59,214 nt of DNA from Helicobacter monodelphidis (GCF_003288845.1 NZ_NHYN01000012.1:1-59214); one strand, 5' to 3'; shown: positions 8,498-18,549, numbered from the stretch's first letter. The notes: generated from the letters alone by a model not told the origin. A program made the numbers and translations.

Positions 8498-11400
8498 ATG
8501 AGAAATACACCTGCTTACACACACCTGCACCTGCATACTGAATATTCTATGCTTGATGGCATCAATAAAATTAAAGCCCTTGCCAAACGTGTCAAACAAT
8601 TAGGAATGCATAGCGTTAGCTTAACAGACCACGGCACAATGTCTGGAGCATTGGAATTTTATTTAGCAATGAAGGCTGAAGGCATCAAACCTATCATTGG
8701 CATTGAAGCTTATGTCCACAATGGTGAGAAAATTGACGATAAAAGTCAACGCTACCATTTCCATCTTTGTCTGTATGCAAAAAATGAAGTAGGCTACAAA
8801 AATCTAATGAAGCTAAGCTCTGAAGCCTACATTCATGGATTCTACAGTAAACCGCGTATCAATAAGCAATTATTGTATGAATTGCGTGAGGGCATTATTT
8901 GCTCTTCAGCTTGTTTGCAAGGTGAAGTGCAATGGCATTTGAACACCAACAACAATACAGAAGAAAAGATTAAAAAACGCAATGGTTTAACCGCTGGAGG
9001 TTATGTAAAAGCCTATGAAATCGCTATGGAATATCGTGATATTTTTGGCGAGGATTATTACTTAGAAATTATGCGACATGGCATTAAAGACCAACTTTTA
9101 ATCGATGAACAAATTATCCGATTAAGCAAAGAAACAAACATTAAGATTCTTGCCACAAATGACACACATTACCTCAACAAAGAGGATGCAGAAGCCCATG
9201 ACGCATTTATGTGCATTGCTACAAACAGAGACTACAACGACACTAATCGACTCAAACATAGCGTTCATGAATTCTATCTCAAAAGCCCAGAAGAATTACA
9301 TAAGCTTTTTTTAGATATTCCAGAAGCACTGGAAAACACACAAGAGGTAGCAGAGAAATGCACACTAGAATTAAAGTTAGGCAACCCAACACCACCTAGC
9401 TTTAAATTCACAAAAGAATACGCACAGCAAGAGGGCTTAGACAACACTACCGAAGATAAAGATTATTTTATTCATCGTTGCAAAGAAGGACTCAAAGAAC
9501 GTTTAAAGCACATTCCACAAGCAAAGCATTCTCTTTATTGGGAACGTTTAGAATATGAAATGAAAATCATTAATGAGATGAAATTTCCGGGTTATATGCT
9601 AATTGTTTGGGATTTTGTACGTGCTGCAAAAGAAATGGGAATTCCAACAGGACCAGGAAGAGGAAGTGCTGCAGGAAGTCTTGTAGCGTATGCTTTACGC
9701 ATTACAAACATTGACCCAATGAGCTATGCATTGCTTTTCGAACGATTCTTGAATCCAGAACGTGTAAGTATGCCAGATATTGATATGGATTTTTGCCAAA
9801 ATCGTCGCGATGAAATTTTTGAATATGTCGTCAATAAATATGGACGCTACCATGTTGCACAAGTCATTACCTTTAACACACTTAAAGCAAAAGGGGTTGT
9901 GCGCGATGTTGCAAGAATTATGGGTATGCCTTATCAAGAAGCTGACGCAATGGCAAAACTCATTCCCGATGAACTAGGAATTACCCTCAATGGAATTGGG
10001 ACCGAAGGGCAAGAGGGCTTTATTCCGGGTGCAATTCAAAAAGAACCTAAAATTAAGGAACTGATTTCAAGCAACGAGAATGCAAAGCAAGTTTGGCAAT
10101 TTGCAAAATCGCTAGAAGGCTTAAAGCGCAATTCTGGAATTCACGCTGCTGCTGTCGTGATTGATTCTAATGCAGAATTATGGAATAAAACCCCCTTATA
10201 TAAACCTAGTGGCGAAGAGAGAATCGTTACACAATATTCAATGAAATATCTTGAAGATATTGATTTGATTAAGTTTGACTTCTTAGGCTTAAAAACCCTC
10301 ACGCTCATTGATGCAGCAATTAAACTTATTGAATTTCGCTACAATAAAACCATTGACTTAGATACCCTTGATATGAATGATACTCATATCTATGACCTTA
10401 TCTCAAGTGGAATGACCATCGGCTTATTCCAAATAGAATCTAAAGGAATGCAGGATTTAGCCAAACGTCTGAGACCATCGTCTTTTGAAGACATTATTGC
10501 GATGTTAGCTCTGTATAGACCTGGACCTATGGAATCAGGAATGCTTGATGACTTTATTTTACGCAAACATGGCAAAGAACCAATCACCTATACCTTTGAT
10601 TCACTAGAAGAGATTCTTCGCCCAACTTATGGCATTATCGTTTACCAAGAACAAGTGATGCAAATTGTGCAAAAAATTGGGAAATTCAGCTTAGGTGGTG
10701 CAGACCTTGTACGACGTGCGATGGGAAAAAAGATTAAATCTGAAATGGACCGCCTTAAAGGTGAATTTTTGCAGGGTGCAATTCAGCAAGGCTATGACAA
10801 AAGAAAGGCTGATGAGTTATTCGATTTAATTGTCAAATTTGCAGGCTATGGATTCAATAAATCCCATTCAGCTGCTTATGCAATGATTACATTCCAAACA
10901 AGCTATCTTAAGCATTACTATCCACATGAATTTATGGCAGCCCTTCTCACTTCAGAAGGTGGCGATACAGATAAAATTGTAGAGTACATAGAAGAAGCCA
11001 AACGTATGGGTATTGCTGTTTTACCACCAGATATTCACCACTCAAACATTGAATTCAGCGTTGCTGACAAGGGAGAAGAAAAAGTTATTCTTTTTGGTTT
11101 AGGTGCGATTAAAGGTGTGGGTGGAGTTGCCTTGAATATTTTACTAGAAGAAAGAAACAAATCTCCATTCAAAGATTTAGAAGACTTCATCTCAAGAATT
11201 GACCCACAAAAGGTGAACAAAAAAACTTTGGAATCCCTTATTAAAAGCGGTGCATTAAGCTTTGGTTACTCACGATGTGCCTTGCTAGAATCCATAGAAG
11301 ATATTACAGAGGCGGCAAGAATGACGCACAAAGCAAAAGAAGAACAGAAAAATTCCTTATTTTGCAATGTAGAGGAATTTGTGCAACTCAATATCAATAT

Positions 11401-12076
11401 TCAAGAAAAAGAAGAATATGGTATCAAAGAAATTTTAGAATTTGAAAAAGAAACTTTAGGCTTTTATGTTTCCGGACATCCACTAGACGCATTTAAGGAA
11501 AGAATTGAAAAAATTAACTACACAAAAAGCAATGAATTAGAACGTGTAAAAGATGAATCTACATTGCTTCTTGTTGGTAAAGTTGAAGACATTAAAATCA
11601 AATTTAGTAAAAAAGGAAATCGTTTTGGCATTATCTCCTTGCTTGATTTCTATGGTATTACAGAAATTACTGCTTTTGATTCCATTGTACAAGAATTAGA
11701 AAATCTTGGCGATAAATTACAACAAGAGCCTATCTGCCTTAAATGCAAACTTGAACGCGATGGAGAAAGAATCCGCTTGAGCGTCAATAGCATTATTGAT
11801 TTCAACACTGCACATAAAAGCAAAGTGAACACGGAAATGATTAATGAAGATATCATTAATGACTCTACAGAACCATTGATTTTGCTACTAAATGCGGCAG
11901 ATTCTCCATGCATTATTGAAGAACTTCACTCACAAGCTATTATTCATCAAGGACGACGAGAATTACATCTTAGCATTAAAAGCGGAAGCGATGAACTTTA
12001 TATCCAAACAGCAATGCAAGTATGTAGCCGAATCAAAGAATCCTTACCAACACTACAGTGGCGCGATGGGGCATAG
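8498..12076 (+). CDS. dnaE: DNA polymerase III alpha subunit
   Basis: This is the replicative DNA polymerase catalytic subunit (1192 residues). In order it has the PHP domain (YTHLHLHTEYSMLDG at the N-terminus), the palm with catalytic acidic residues in PDIDMDFCQNRRDEI, the fingers with GFNKSHSAAYAMI, a helix-hairpin-helix region (GLGAIKGVG) and an OB-fold domain near residue 1010. I chose the ATG at 8498 with AAGGA upstream; a TTG at 8465 would add 11 residues that overlap pgsA. The rRNA pseudouridine synthase gene follows directly, as in H. pylori. Confidence 0.97.
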   Translation: MRNTPAYTHLHLHTEYSMLDGINKIKALAKRVKQLGMHSVSLTDHGTMSGALEFYLAMKAEGIKPIIGIEAYVHNGEKIDDKSQRYHFHLCLYAKNEVGYKNLMKLSSEAYIHGFYSKPRINKQLLYELREGIICSSACLQGEVQWHLNTNNNTEEKIKKRNGLTAGGYVKAYEIAMEYRDIFGEDYYLEIMRHGIKDQLLIDEQIIRLSKETNIKILATNDTHYLNKEDAEAHDAFMCIATNRDYNDTNRLKHSVHEFYLKSPEELHKLFLDIPEALENTQEVAEKCTLELKLGNPTPPSFKFTKEYAQQEGLDNTTEDKDYFIHRCKEGLKERLKHIPQAKHSLYWERLEYEMKIINEMKFPGYMLIVWDFVRAAKEMGIPTGPGRGSAAGSLVAYALRITNIDPMSYALLFERFLNPERVSMPDIDMDFCQNRRDEIFEYVVNKYGRYHVAQVITFNTLKAKGVVRDVARIMGMPYQEADAMAKLIPDELGITLNGIGTEGQEGFIPGAIQKEPKIKELISSNENAKQVWQFAKSLEGLKRNSGIHAAAVVIDSNAELWNKTPLYKPSGEERIVTQYSMKYLEDIDLIKFDFLGLKTLTLIDAAIKLIEFRYNKTIDLDTLDMNDTHIYDLISSGMTIGLFQIESKGMQDLAKRLRPSSFEDIIAMLALYRPGPMESGMLDDFILRKHGKEPITYTFDSLEEILRPTYGIIVYQEQVMQIVQKIGKFSLGGADLVRRAMGKKIKSEMDRLKGEFLQGAIQQGYDKRKADELFDLIVKFAGYGFNKSHSAAYAMITFQTSYLKHYYPHEFMAALLTSEGGDTDKIVEYIEEAKRMGIAVLPPDIHHSNIEFSVADKGEEKVILFGLGAIKGVGGVALNILLEERNKSPFKDLEDFISRIDPQKVNKKTLESLIKSGALSFGYSRCALLESIEDITEAARMTHKAKEEQKNSLFCNVEEFVQLNINIQEKEEYGIKEILEFEKETLGFYVSGHPLDAFKERIEKINYTKSNELERVKDESTLLLVGKVEDIKIKFSKKGNRFGIISLLDFYGITEITAFDSIVQELENLGDKLQQEPICLKCKLERDGERIRLSVNSIIDFNTAHKSKVNTEMINEDIINDSTEPLILLLNAADSPCIIEELHSQAIIHQGRRELHLSIKSGSDELYIQTAMQVCSRIKESLPTLQWRDGA

Positions 12077-12077
12077 A

Positions 12078-12839
12078 ATGCGTTTAAATCAATATCTTGC
12101 CCACAATTCACAATATTCAAGACGCGAAGCAGACCGCTTAATTAATGAGGGATGCGTAAAAATTAACCATAGGATTGCAAAGCTCGGAGATAGTGTTTAT
12201 AAAAATGATAAAATCTTTGTAAATGGGCAATTCATCAAAGAAAAAGATAAAAATCAATACTCTGTTATCATCTATCACAAACCAAAAGGGGAAATTGTAA
12301 GCAAGAAAGACGATAGAGGAAGACGCATTATCTATGATTCTTTGCCTTCTGGTTTTTCTCATTTTATCCCTGTCGGGCGGTTGGATTTTGCAAGTAATGG
12401 ACTCTTAATGCTGACTGATAGCCCAATGGTTGCACAAAAGCTAATGCACAGCTCATTAGAAAGAATATACTATCTCAAAATAAAGGGTTATGTGAATGAG
12501 CAAATAAAAAGAAGTATGCTGGAAGGTTTGAAATTAGAAGATGCAAGAGCTGGAGGACATAGATTAAACAATATTCAATCAATGGAATTTGCACCCTTTA
12601 CCGGCTTTGAGATTATTCAAGAAAGCGGAGGATATACGCGTTTGAAAGTAGGCATTGTTGAGGGGCAGAATCGTGAATTGCGTAGATTCTTTGCGGCATT
12701 TGATACGCATGTTATGGACATTAAACGCGTTCGCTTTGGTTTTGCTTCCTTAGGAAAACTCGCTTTACAAAAATGGAGATTTCTAGAAAAATCCGAGTAC
12801 ACCAAATTACACCATTTCTTAAAAAAGGAAAGTGAATGA
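12078..12839 (+). CDS. 23S/16S rRNA pseudouridine synthase (RsuA/RluB family)
   Basis: The product is predicted to isomerise a specific rRNA uridine to pseudouridine. It has an N-terminal S4 RNA-binding domain (MRLNQYLAHNSQYSRREAD through about residue 50) and the catalytic motif PVGRLDFASNGLLMLT, whose Asp is the nucleophile, then the GQNRELRRFF motif. The start at 12078 follows the dnaE stop by one base; an in-frame ATG at 12066 overlapping dnaE would add four residues. Whether it acts on 16S or 23S rRNA cannot be told from the sequence. It overlaps the next gene by 4 bases. Confidence 0.93.
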   Translation: MRLNQYLAHNSQYSRREADRLINEGCVKINHRIAKLGDSVYKNDKIFVNGQFIKEKDKNQYSVIIYHKPKGEIVSKKDDRGRRIIYDSLPSGFSHFIPVGRLDFASNGLLMLTDSPMVAQKLMHSSLERIYYLKIKGYVNEQIKRSMLEGLKLEDARAGGHRLNNIQSMEFAPFTGFEIIQESGGYTRLKVGIVEGQNRELRRFFAAFDTHVMDIKRVRFGFASLGKLALQKWRFLEKSEYTKLHHFLKKESE

Positions 12840-14191
12840 AAAAATTTCTAGTTTTATGTCTTATCGTCATTATAGGGATAGCTACATTCGCTCTATTCAA
12901 TAGTGCACTTTTTGAAAGTAGCCCTCCAACCATTCATAGCAAAAATGAGATTTATTGGAATTATAAAGATCCCTTAAAAATTAAAATTACTGATGATTCA
13001 GGCATTCAGAACTACCGCGTCTATATGAATAGTAGCAAAGAAACATTACTTTTAGACTCTGTGAACCCAGAAGGCACACCCAAAGAAGTTGAGATTGAGA
13101 TTGACCCACCAAAAAACACGATGTTTATGCAAGAAGATGGCATAGAAATTGAAATTGTCGCGACAGACTCAAGCCTATTTTTTGGAAACTCTACTTCCTT
13201 GAAGATTCAAGCAAAAGTTGACACTAAACGTCCACAAATTGAAGTCATTGCACATTCTTATAAAATCACTAAGGGTGGTGCAGCTTTTGTTGTTTTTCGT
13301 GCCATCGACGACAATTTAAGCAATATCGTTATTAAAAATGGACAAGATGAATTTGTGCCAGTTTATTTTGCTGATGATGGATATTATGCCGCTCTACTTA
13401 ATTGGAACATCAAGAGCGAGGGCTTCAGTGCACAAATTTTTGCAAAAGATAAAGCGGGAAATGTCTCTAGTGCCATCATTCCTTTTTATCGCCAAAACAA
13501 AAAATACAGGGAATCTACAATCAAAGTTGACGATAGCTTCTTAGAAGGTAAAGTAAGCTCTTTAATTCAAGAAGTAGGTGAAAGAGAATTGCAATCCTTT
13601 AATTCTCTTGCAGAACGTCTCACCTATATTAATCAAAAAGTGAGAGGTGAGAATGAAAGTAATATTTTACGCATTGGACAAGCTTATGACACAGGACTTG
13701 TGAATCCACAAAATTTTCGCCTAACCGCCTTCTATCCTTTGCGTAACGGGGCAGCTGTTGCTGGTTTTGGCGATCATCGCTTTTTCTCTTACAATAATGA
13801 GATTATTAGCGAATCCTACCATTTAGGTATCGATTTTGCAAGCGTTAAACAAGCACCCATCGTTATTACAAACGGTGGCGTGGTAACCTTTGCTGGATTC
13901 AATGGCATTTATGGTAATATGGTATTAATTCACCATGGAATGGGTTTGATGAGCCTATATGCACATATGACACAAATCGATATCAAAGAGGGTGATAGAC
14001 TAGAAGCAGGAACAACAATCGGCAAAACAGGGCTTACAGGGCTGGTATTGGGTGACCATTTACATTTTGGAATCACCATTCAAGGCTTAGAATCCAACAC
14101 TGCTGAATGGCTTGATAAGCGATGGTTGCAAGATAACATTTTTCGCGTTATCGAGAATGCAAATAAACTCATTCAGTCACGGACAAGATAA
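12836..14191 (+). CDS. M23 (LytM) peptidase domain protein, membrane anchored
   Basis: The 451-residue protein has an N-terminal membrane anchor or signal (residues 5–22), a long beta-rich periplasmic region and a C-terminal LytM domain with a complete zinc site: HLGID (HxxxD) and HLHF (HxH). It is probably a periplasmic endopeptidase acting on peptidoglycan cross-links. It overlaps the pseudouridine synthase gene by 4 bases and is followed by minC after 58 bases. In H. pylori the gene next to minC (HP1054) is a similar-sized protein, so I infer orthology. The minC neighbour suggests a link between wall cleavage and division. Confidence 0.85.
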   Translation: MKKFLVLCLIVIIGIATFALFNSALFESSPPTIHSKNEIYWNYKDPLKIKITDDSGIQNYRVYMNSSKETLLLDSVNPEGTPKEVEIEIDPPKNTMFMQEDGIEIEIVATDSSLFFGNSTSLKIQAKVDTKRPQIEVIAHSYKITKGGAAFVVFRAIDDNLSNIVIKNGQDEFVPVYFADDGYYAALLNWNIKSEGFSAQIFAKDKAGNVSSAIIPFYRQNKKYRESTIKVDDSFLEGKVSSLIQEVGERELQSFNSLAERLTYINQKVRGENESNILRIGQAYDTGLVNPQNFRLTAFYPLRNGAAVAGFGDHRFFSYNNEIISESYHLGIDFASVKQAPIVITNGGVVTFAGFNGIYGNMVLIHHGMGLMSLYAHMTQIDIKEGDRLEAGTTIGKTGLTGLVLGDHLHFGITIQGLESNTAEWLDKRWLQDNIFRVIENANKLIQSRTR

Positions 14192-14249
14192 ATTGCTCTT
14201 AAAAAAGCTTATGTTTCAGACGATATAAAAGGAAATCAAATGAAGGTAG

Positions 14250-14855
14250 ATGATGATTCACGCAAAGCAAAAAAACTTAAGAATTTTTGAATTTCAACCC
14301 AGTGACGAGAATGCATTATGGCAGTATATTGAACGCAACAAATTCTTGTTACAAGGCTTTTTATTGCTTTTACCCACAGAACCAAGTAGCGAATTTAAAG
14401 CATTTTTGCAACAAGAAAATCTTATCTTTATGGATTCGACATACCTTAATCCACTTCTCACTAAAACCAAACAATCTAACCACAGCATCTTACCCACGCG
14501 AGAACCAAACATTCCCCAAGAACAAACCCAACAGAATAATCAACAACCACACAATCTTTATCTTAATCGGATTATTCGTAGTGGCGAGGAGATTCATTGC
14601 GAAGGTAGCATTATCATCTATGGACGCGTCAATAGTGGAGCTAGAATTTATGCAAAAGGGGATATTCAAATTTATGGCAATATTGATGGCATAATAGAAT
14701 GCGAGGGAAATTTTATGATACTCACACAAATTACACATGGAAGTGTTTTGTTCGGTGGAGAAATCATTAATCCTGCATTATTTGATGATGGAAAAATGCG
14801 TATTCTCACACATAGAGATGGCATTCTACAAGTTCAAGAAATTCAAACTATCTAA
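14250..14855 (+). CDS. minC: Septum site-determining protein MinC
   Basis: MinC blocks FtsZ polymerisation away from mid-cell together with MinD. The C-terminal half (from about residue 105, LYLNRIIRSGEEIHCEGSI) is the right-handed beta-helix MinC domain, with the INPALFDDGKMRI ending expected for the D-interface. The N-terminal domain is divergent and is followed by a Gln/Asn-rich linker. The start is uncertain: ATGs lie at 14250 and 14253, while the stronger ribosome site (AAAGGA, 14228–14233) is better spaced for an ATG at 14240 that opens a 16-codon frame ending inside minC. AAGG at 14243–14246 suits the ATG at 14253. Confidence 0.93.
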   Translation: MMIHAKQKNLRIFEFQPSDENALWQYIERNKFLLQGFLLLLPTEPSSEFKAFLQQENLIFMDSTYLNPLLTKTKQSNHSILPTREPNIPQEQTQQNNQQPHNLYLNRIIRSGEEIHCEGSIIIYGRVNSGARIYAKGDIQIYGNIDGIIECEGNFMILTQITHGSVLFGGEIINPALFDDGKMRILTHRDGILQVQEIQTI

Positions 14856-14910
14856 AAAAACCTATTCAGAATCTACCCCCTACTTTTAGCTTATTGCAAT
14901 CATTTCAAGC

Positions 14911-14923
14911 ATATAATATTATA
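14911..14923 (+). promoter_or_regulatory. Likely -10 region for the second M23 gene
   Basis: The sequence CATATAATATTATA, about 25 bases upstream of the ATG at 14944, contains TATAAT. No clear -35 element is seen, as is common in Campylobacterota. A ribosome site TTGGAG follows 8 bases before the start. Confidence 0.5.
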
Positions 14924-14943
14924 TTCTAATATTTGGAGAAACT

Positions 14944-15789
14944 ATGAAATTACTCGCCTTAATCATCACAACAGGTATCCTCTTTCCGTTATATGCAAAA
15001 ACAACTTCCCCTCTTCCCCCCTCTTTTTTACAACGTCCAACACACCAAAACACTGCTTATAATGGTTCTACATTCATTGCCACCACAAACAAAAGCAACC
15101 CAAAGCCCCTACAAATCGATAAAAAAACCTATCAATGGATTCCACACCCCAAAAATCCTCACCAAAAAATCTCTCTTATTGGTATTAACTACCACAAAAA
15201 ACCTCAAACAATCCAAATTGGTGAGGGCATTACATTGCAAATTCTGAAAGGAAATTACAAACAAGAGCAAATTCAAGTAGAATCAGGCAAGGCAAAACCC
15301 AACCCAAAAAATGCAAAACGAATCGCAAAAGAGGCGAAAGAGGCGGCAGAAATTTATGCAAAATATACTCCTCAACGCTACTGGAATAGCCCTTTTATAC
15401 TTCCAATGAAAAGTAAAATCACTAGCCCTTATGGCACAGCACGCACATTTAATGGGGAAGTCAAAAGCTACCACAGCGGAACAGATTTTAGAGCACCAAT
15501 TGGAAAAAAAATTTTTGCTAGTAATGATGGCATTGTTGTAATTGCAAGAGACAGATTCTTGTCAGGCAAGGGTATCGTCATCAGTCATGGGGAAGGCATT
15601 TTCAGCATGTATTATCATTGTAGCGAACTCAAGGTTAAAGAAGGACAAATCGTTAAAAAGGGTGAGTTAGTTGCATTAAGCGGTAATAGCGGTAGAGTTA
15701 GCGGACCTCATTTACATTTTGGCTTTCTTGTAAATGGTGCATCTGTTGATCCTATGGATTTCTTGGAGGCTGTAAATGCTTTATTTTGA
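14944..15789 (+). CDS. Secreted M23 (LytM) peptidase
   Basis: The 281-residue protein has a clear signal peptide (MKLLALIITTGILFPLYA) and a C-terminal LytM domain with an intact zinc site: HSGTD (HxxxD) and GPHLHFG (HxH). Between them are a Pro/Lys-rich region and a Lys/Ala-rich helical linker. It is expected to act in the periplasm on peptide cross-links and so on cell shape or separation. It is the second M23 gene flanking minC; a third (csd3) lies at 47481. Its stop codon touches the parS-like motif at the left edge of the accessory island. Confidence 0.88.
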   Translation: MKLLALIITTGILFPLYAKTTSPLPPSFLQRPTHQNTAYNGSTFIATTNKSNPKPLQIDKKTYQWIPHPKNPHQKISLIGINYHKKPQTIQIGEGITLQILKGNYKQEQIQVESGKAKPNPKNAKRIAKEAKEAAEIYAKYTPQRYWNSPFILPMKSKITSPYGTARTFNGEVKSYHSGTDFRAPIGKKIFASNDGIVVIARDRFLSGKGIVISHGEGIFSMYYHCSELKVKEGQIVKKGELVALSGNSGRVSGPHLHFGFLVNGASVDPMDFLEAVNALF

Positions 15790-15805
15790 TGTTTCACATG
15801 AAACA
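15789..15805. repeat. parS-like near-palindrome, left island boundary copy
   Basis: The 17-mer ATGTTTCACATGAAACA has two 7-bp arms, TGTTTCA/TGAAACA, around CA. It differs from the classical ParB-binding parS consensus (TGTTTCACGTGAAACA) by one central base. An identical 17-mer lies at 32272–32288, at the other edge of the accessory island. Confidence 0.7.
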
Positions 15806-15815
15806 AGGGACAAAA

Positions 15816-17663
15816 ATGCTTAAATTTAACTCTATTCCACCAGAGCAATTCCTTGATGTATACGCAGCCACTCCAAAAAAGTATGAAAATTTTCAACAAT
15901 CGTTAAAAAATTACTTAGAATACCTAAAATCCAACAAAACAGATAGCGAACGTGCCCTTGTGTCAAATGCACTCAAAAATTTTTTTGAGCAATTAGGGTT
16001 TAAAACAAAAGTCGAGCAAACTTCAGGCAAGGGTAATTCTAACATCGACCTAGCTTTAATGTGCAATGATAGAGTTAAAGTGCTTATTGAAGCAAAAAAG
16101 CCAAATTCTAAAGATTTCTTTTCATCCAACAATGTGAATTGTAAAGCCCTACACGAAGCAATATTATATTATTTTCGCGAACGAGAACAAAACAACTATC
16201 CATAATTTATTATTTTGAGTGACTTTTATCGATTCTATATTTTTAGAGCATCGATTTTTGAATTTTATTTCTTCAAGAACAAATCTTTTCAGCAATTTTA
16301 CAAGAACTATACCGACCCAAATTCACTTTTTAGACACCTCAATACAAATTCAATTAAGACCGAAGAATTTTACAATGAAGCAAAGAGGATTATAGATTCT
16401 GAAGAGTATTTATCAAATCTCAAAAAAGAAAACTTGGATAATTCCCTGCAAGGCTATTTTGTAGATTTTAGGCAAATAGACTTGCAGGCAGGAAATAATA
16501 CATTCTACAAAACTCAAGCTATATCAAAATCACTTGAGAATATTATCTCTATATTTTCGCCAAATTTCTTACTAAATATCCATAGTGTTGATGCAAATGA
16601 ACTCAATAGAGATTTTTATAACGAGCTGATCCATATCTTAGGGTTAAAAGAATTTGATAATAAAGGCAAGATTCTCATTGTCATTGATGACACCAAAAAA
16701 GAAAGTTTTGCAAAACATATTTTAACTAAACTTCAAGATAAATCTAATGAAATGCCAGAATTACTTACAGAAATCACGATGGGACTTTTGATTGTATGGC
16801 TTAATAGAATTCTATTTCTTAAACTTATTGAAGCAAATTTAATTGACTTTAATGATAAAAGTCTCGCTTTTCTTAGCTTTGATAGAATTAAAGATTTTAG
16901 TACACTTTCACATTTATTTTTTGAAGTTTTGGCCAAGAAAAAAGAAGAAAGAAATTTAAATAAGGGCTTTAACAATCTCCCTTATCTTAACTCATCACTT
17001 TTCACACAAACCGAACTAGAAAACAAATATCTTGAGATAAATTCTCTTGATAATACCTTAGAAGTCGAGTATTTTACTCATACTAGAATCTACACAAAAG
17101 ATAAAAGGCATCAAGGCAAAGTGCGATTTTTACAATATCTTTTTGAATTTTTGAGTATATGGGATTTTGGAAAAATCAAAGGGCAGGACAGGACAAAACT
17201 TATCAACTCTGCTGTACTAGGACTAGTTTTTGAAAAGCTCAATGCTTACAAGGAGGGAAGCTTTTATACGCCAAGCTTTATCACAATGCATATGTGTAAA
17301 GTTTCGCTAGAACGAATTGTATGCAAAAAATTTAATACTCAATTTCAATGGAACGCAAAAAATCTACAAGAGTTAAGAGAAAACTTTATCGATAGGGATT
17401 TTTCGCAAGACAAGAAAATATTATATAAAGAAGTCTTAAAATCTATTCGTATTTGCGATCCTTCCGTTGGTAGTGGCCATTTCCTTGTCTCTGCACTTAA
17501 TGATCTAATTTATATTTATTACAAGCTTGGCTTGCATGATTTTACTTGTGAATTAAAGATAGATAATGACGAACTTATTATCATAAATAAAAATGGTGAA
17601 TTATCCTTTGTGTTGCCAAAACAAATTTCATACAATAACATATTTTTAAAGGATAAAAAATGA
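15816..17663 (+). pseudogene. Type IIG restriction-modification enzyme, 5' part, with internal stop and lost 3' end
   Basis: Two consecutive open stretches lie in the same frame, split by a TAA at 16203–16205 (reading ...NNYP-stop-FIILSDFYRFYIF). The joined product resembles Eco57I-like type IIG enzymes: an N-terminal nuclease-type region (IDLALMCNDRVKVLIEAKKP with an acidic/ExK pattern), a long helical region, then methyltransferase motif I (DPSVGSGHFLVSALNDL). The expected NPPY motif IV, later methylase motifs and target-recognition domain are absent, because the frame ends at 17663 where the recombinase gene starts (ATGA overlap). I read this as an inactivated gene; a suppressed stop is conceivable, but the missing 3' half still argues against activity. 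A TTG at 16215 could restart the second part. Confidence 0.8.
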
Positions 17664-18289
17664 CATACGCATATACAAGGGTTTCTAGCGATAAGCAAAC
17701 AACAGAAAATCAAAGATTTGAGATTGAAACTTATGCTAAGAAAAATGACATACGCATTGATGAATTTTGGGAGGAAACAATGAGCGGTAAGGTTGCCATA
17801 GACCACAGAATCTTAGGGAAGCTAAGAAAAAAGCTAAAAAAAGATGATTTGCTTATTGTGCCAGAACTTAGCCGATTAGGCAGGAGCTTACTGAATGTTA
17901 TGGCTTTTTTAAATGAATGTGCAGAAAAAGGCGTAAGAATATATTCACTTAAAGAAAAATTTGAGTTAGGAGACAATATCCAAAGTAAAGTCATAGCCTT
18001 TGCATTTAGCTTAAGTGCAGAGATAGAAAGGCAACTTATCTCACAAAGAACTAAAGAAGCTTTAGCAAGACTAAAAGTAGAGGGCAAAATACTAGGGCGA
18101 CCCACAGGAGCTAAGACAAGATTAGAACTCCACCCTTGCTTTCACGCAAGAGAAAGAATCTTAGAATGGGATTTAAAAGGCGAATCCCACGCAAAAATAG
18201 CAAAAAGACTAGGGGTGCATAGAGACACATTAAGGCGTTGGTTTATCATAAGCGGCAATGAGAAACTTTTAAAAGGAAGGAGTTATTGA
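17660..18289 (+). CDS. Serine recombinase (resolvase/invertase family)
   Basis: The 209-residue protein has the small serine recombinase layout: a catalytic domain beginning YAYTRVSSDKQ (nucleophile Ser9), the SRLGRS arginine motif near residue 72, the long E-helix (SLSAEIERQLISQRTKEAL) and a C-terminal helix-turn-helix (residues about 165–200, HAKIAKRLGVHRDTLRRW). Such enzymes invert, resolve or insert DNA at short dyad sites. It sits exactly where the type IIG gene is interrupted, with that gene's 3' tail remnant following directly. Twenty-two bases of this gene recur at 21488–21509. I did not identify its target sites. Confidence 0.9.
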   Translation: MTYAYTRVSSDKQTTENQRFEIETYAKKNDIRIDEFWEETMSGKVAIDHRILGKLRKKLKKDDLLIVPELSRLGRSLLNVMAFLNECAEKGVRIYSLKEKFELGDNIQSKVIAFAFSLSAEIERQLISQRTKEALARLKVEGKILGRPTGAKTRLELHPCFHARERILEWDLKGESHAKIAKRLGVHRDTLRRWFIISGNEKLLKGRSY

Positions 18290-18293
18290 ATGG

Positions 18294-18507
18294 TGAAACT
18301 ATAAATATATTAATTTTCAAATAGATTCTACAAATAAATCTTTGTGTGATGAGATAGTGGCTTTGGTGGAGAGAATATTAGAATCTAAAGCTAGAGATTC
18401 TCATTTGAATACAAATATGCTAGAATCTGAAATAGATTCTTTAGTGTATAAATTGTATAATTTGAGCGATGAAGAGGTAAAAATTATGGAAAATAAGCTA
18501 CTTTAAA
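18294..18507 (+). pseudogene. Type IIG tail remnant A
   Basis: There is no start codon, but one frame reads ...CDEIVALVERILESK..., then LESEIDSLVYKLYNLSDEE, and ends at a TAA at 18505. This coiled and 'IDxLVYxLYxLxxEE' ending is the typical C-terminus of Eco57I-like type IIG enzymes. It is in the right place to be the 3' end of the broken gene at 15816. Related remnants lie at 19735 and 20499; the stretch at 18362–18388 is identical to 20504–20530. Confidence 0.75.
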
Positions 18508-18549
18508 TAACAATTAATGCATAATACTCAAAATATTAGGAGGTGTAGT

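Noticed and set aside
15016-15021. C6 run in the second M23 gene, and G6/C6 runs in dxs and glcD
   Set aside because: Too short to stand out as slippage sites compared with the 8- and 12-base tracts.
15789-15805. Calling the 17-mer a true chromosomal parS
   Set aside because: It has one mismatch at the centre of the consensus, and no parA/parB genes are in the window, so it is listed only as parS-like.
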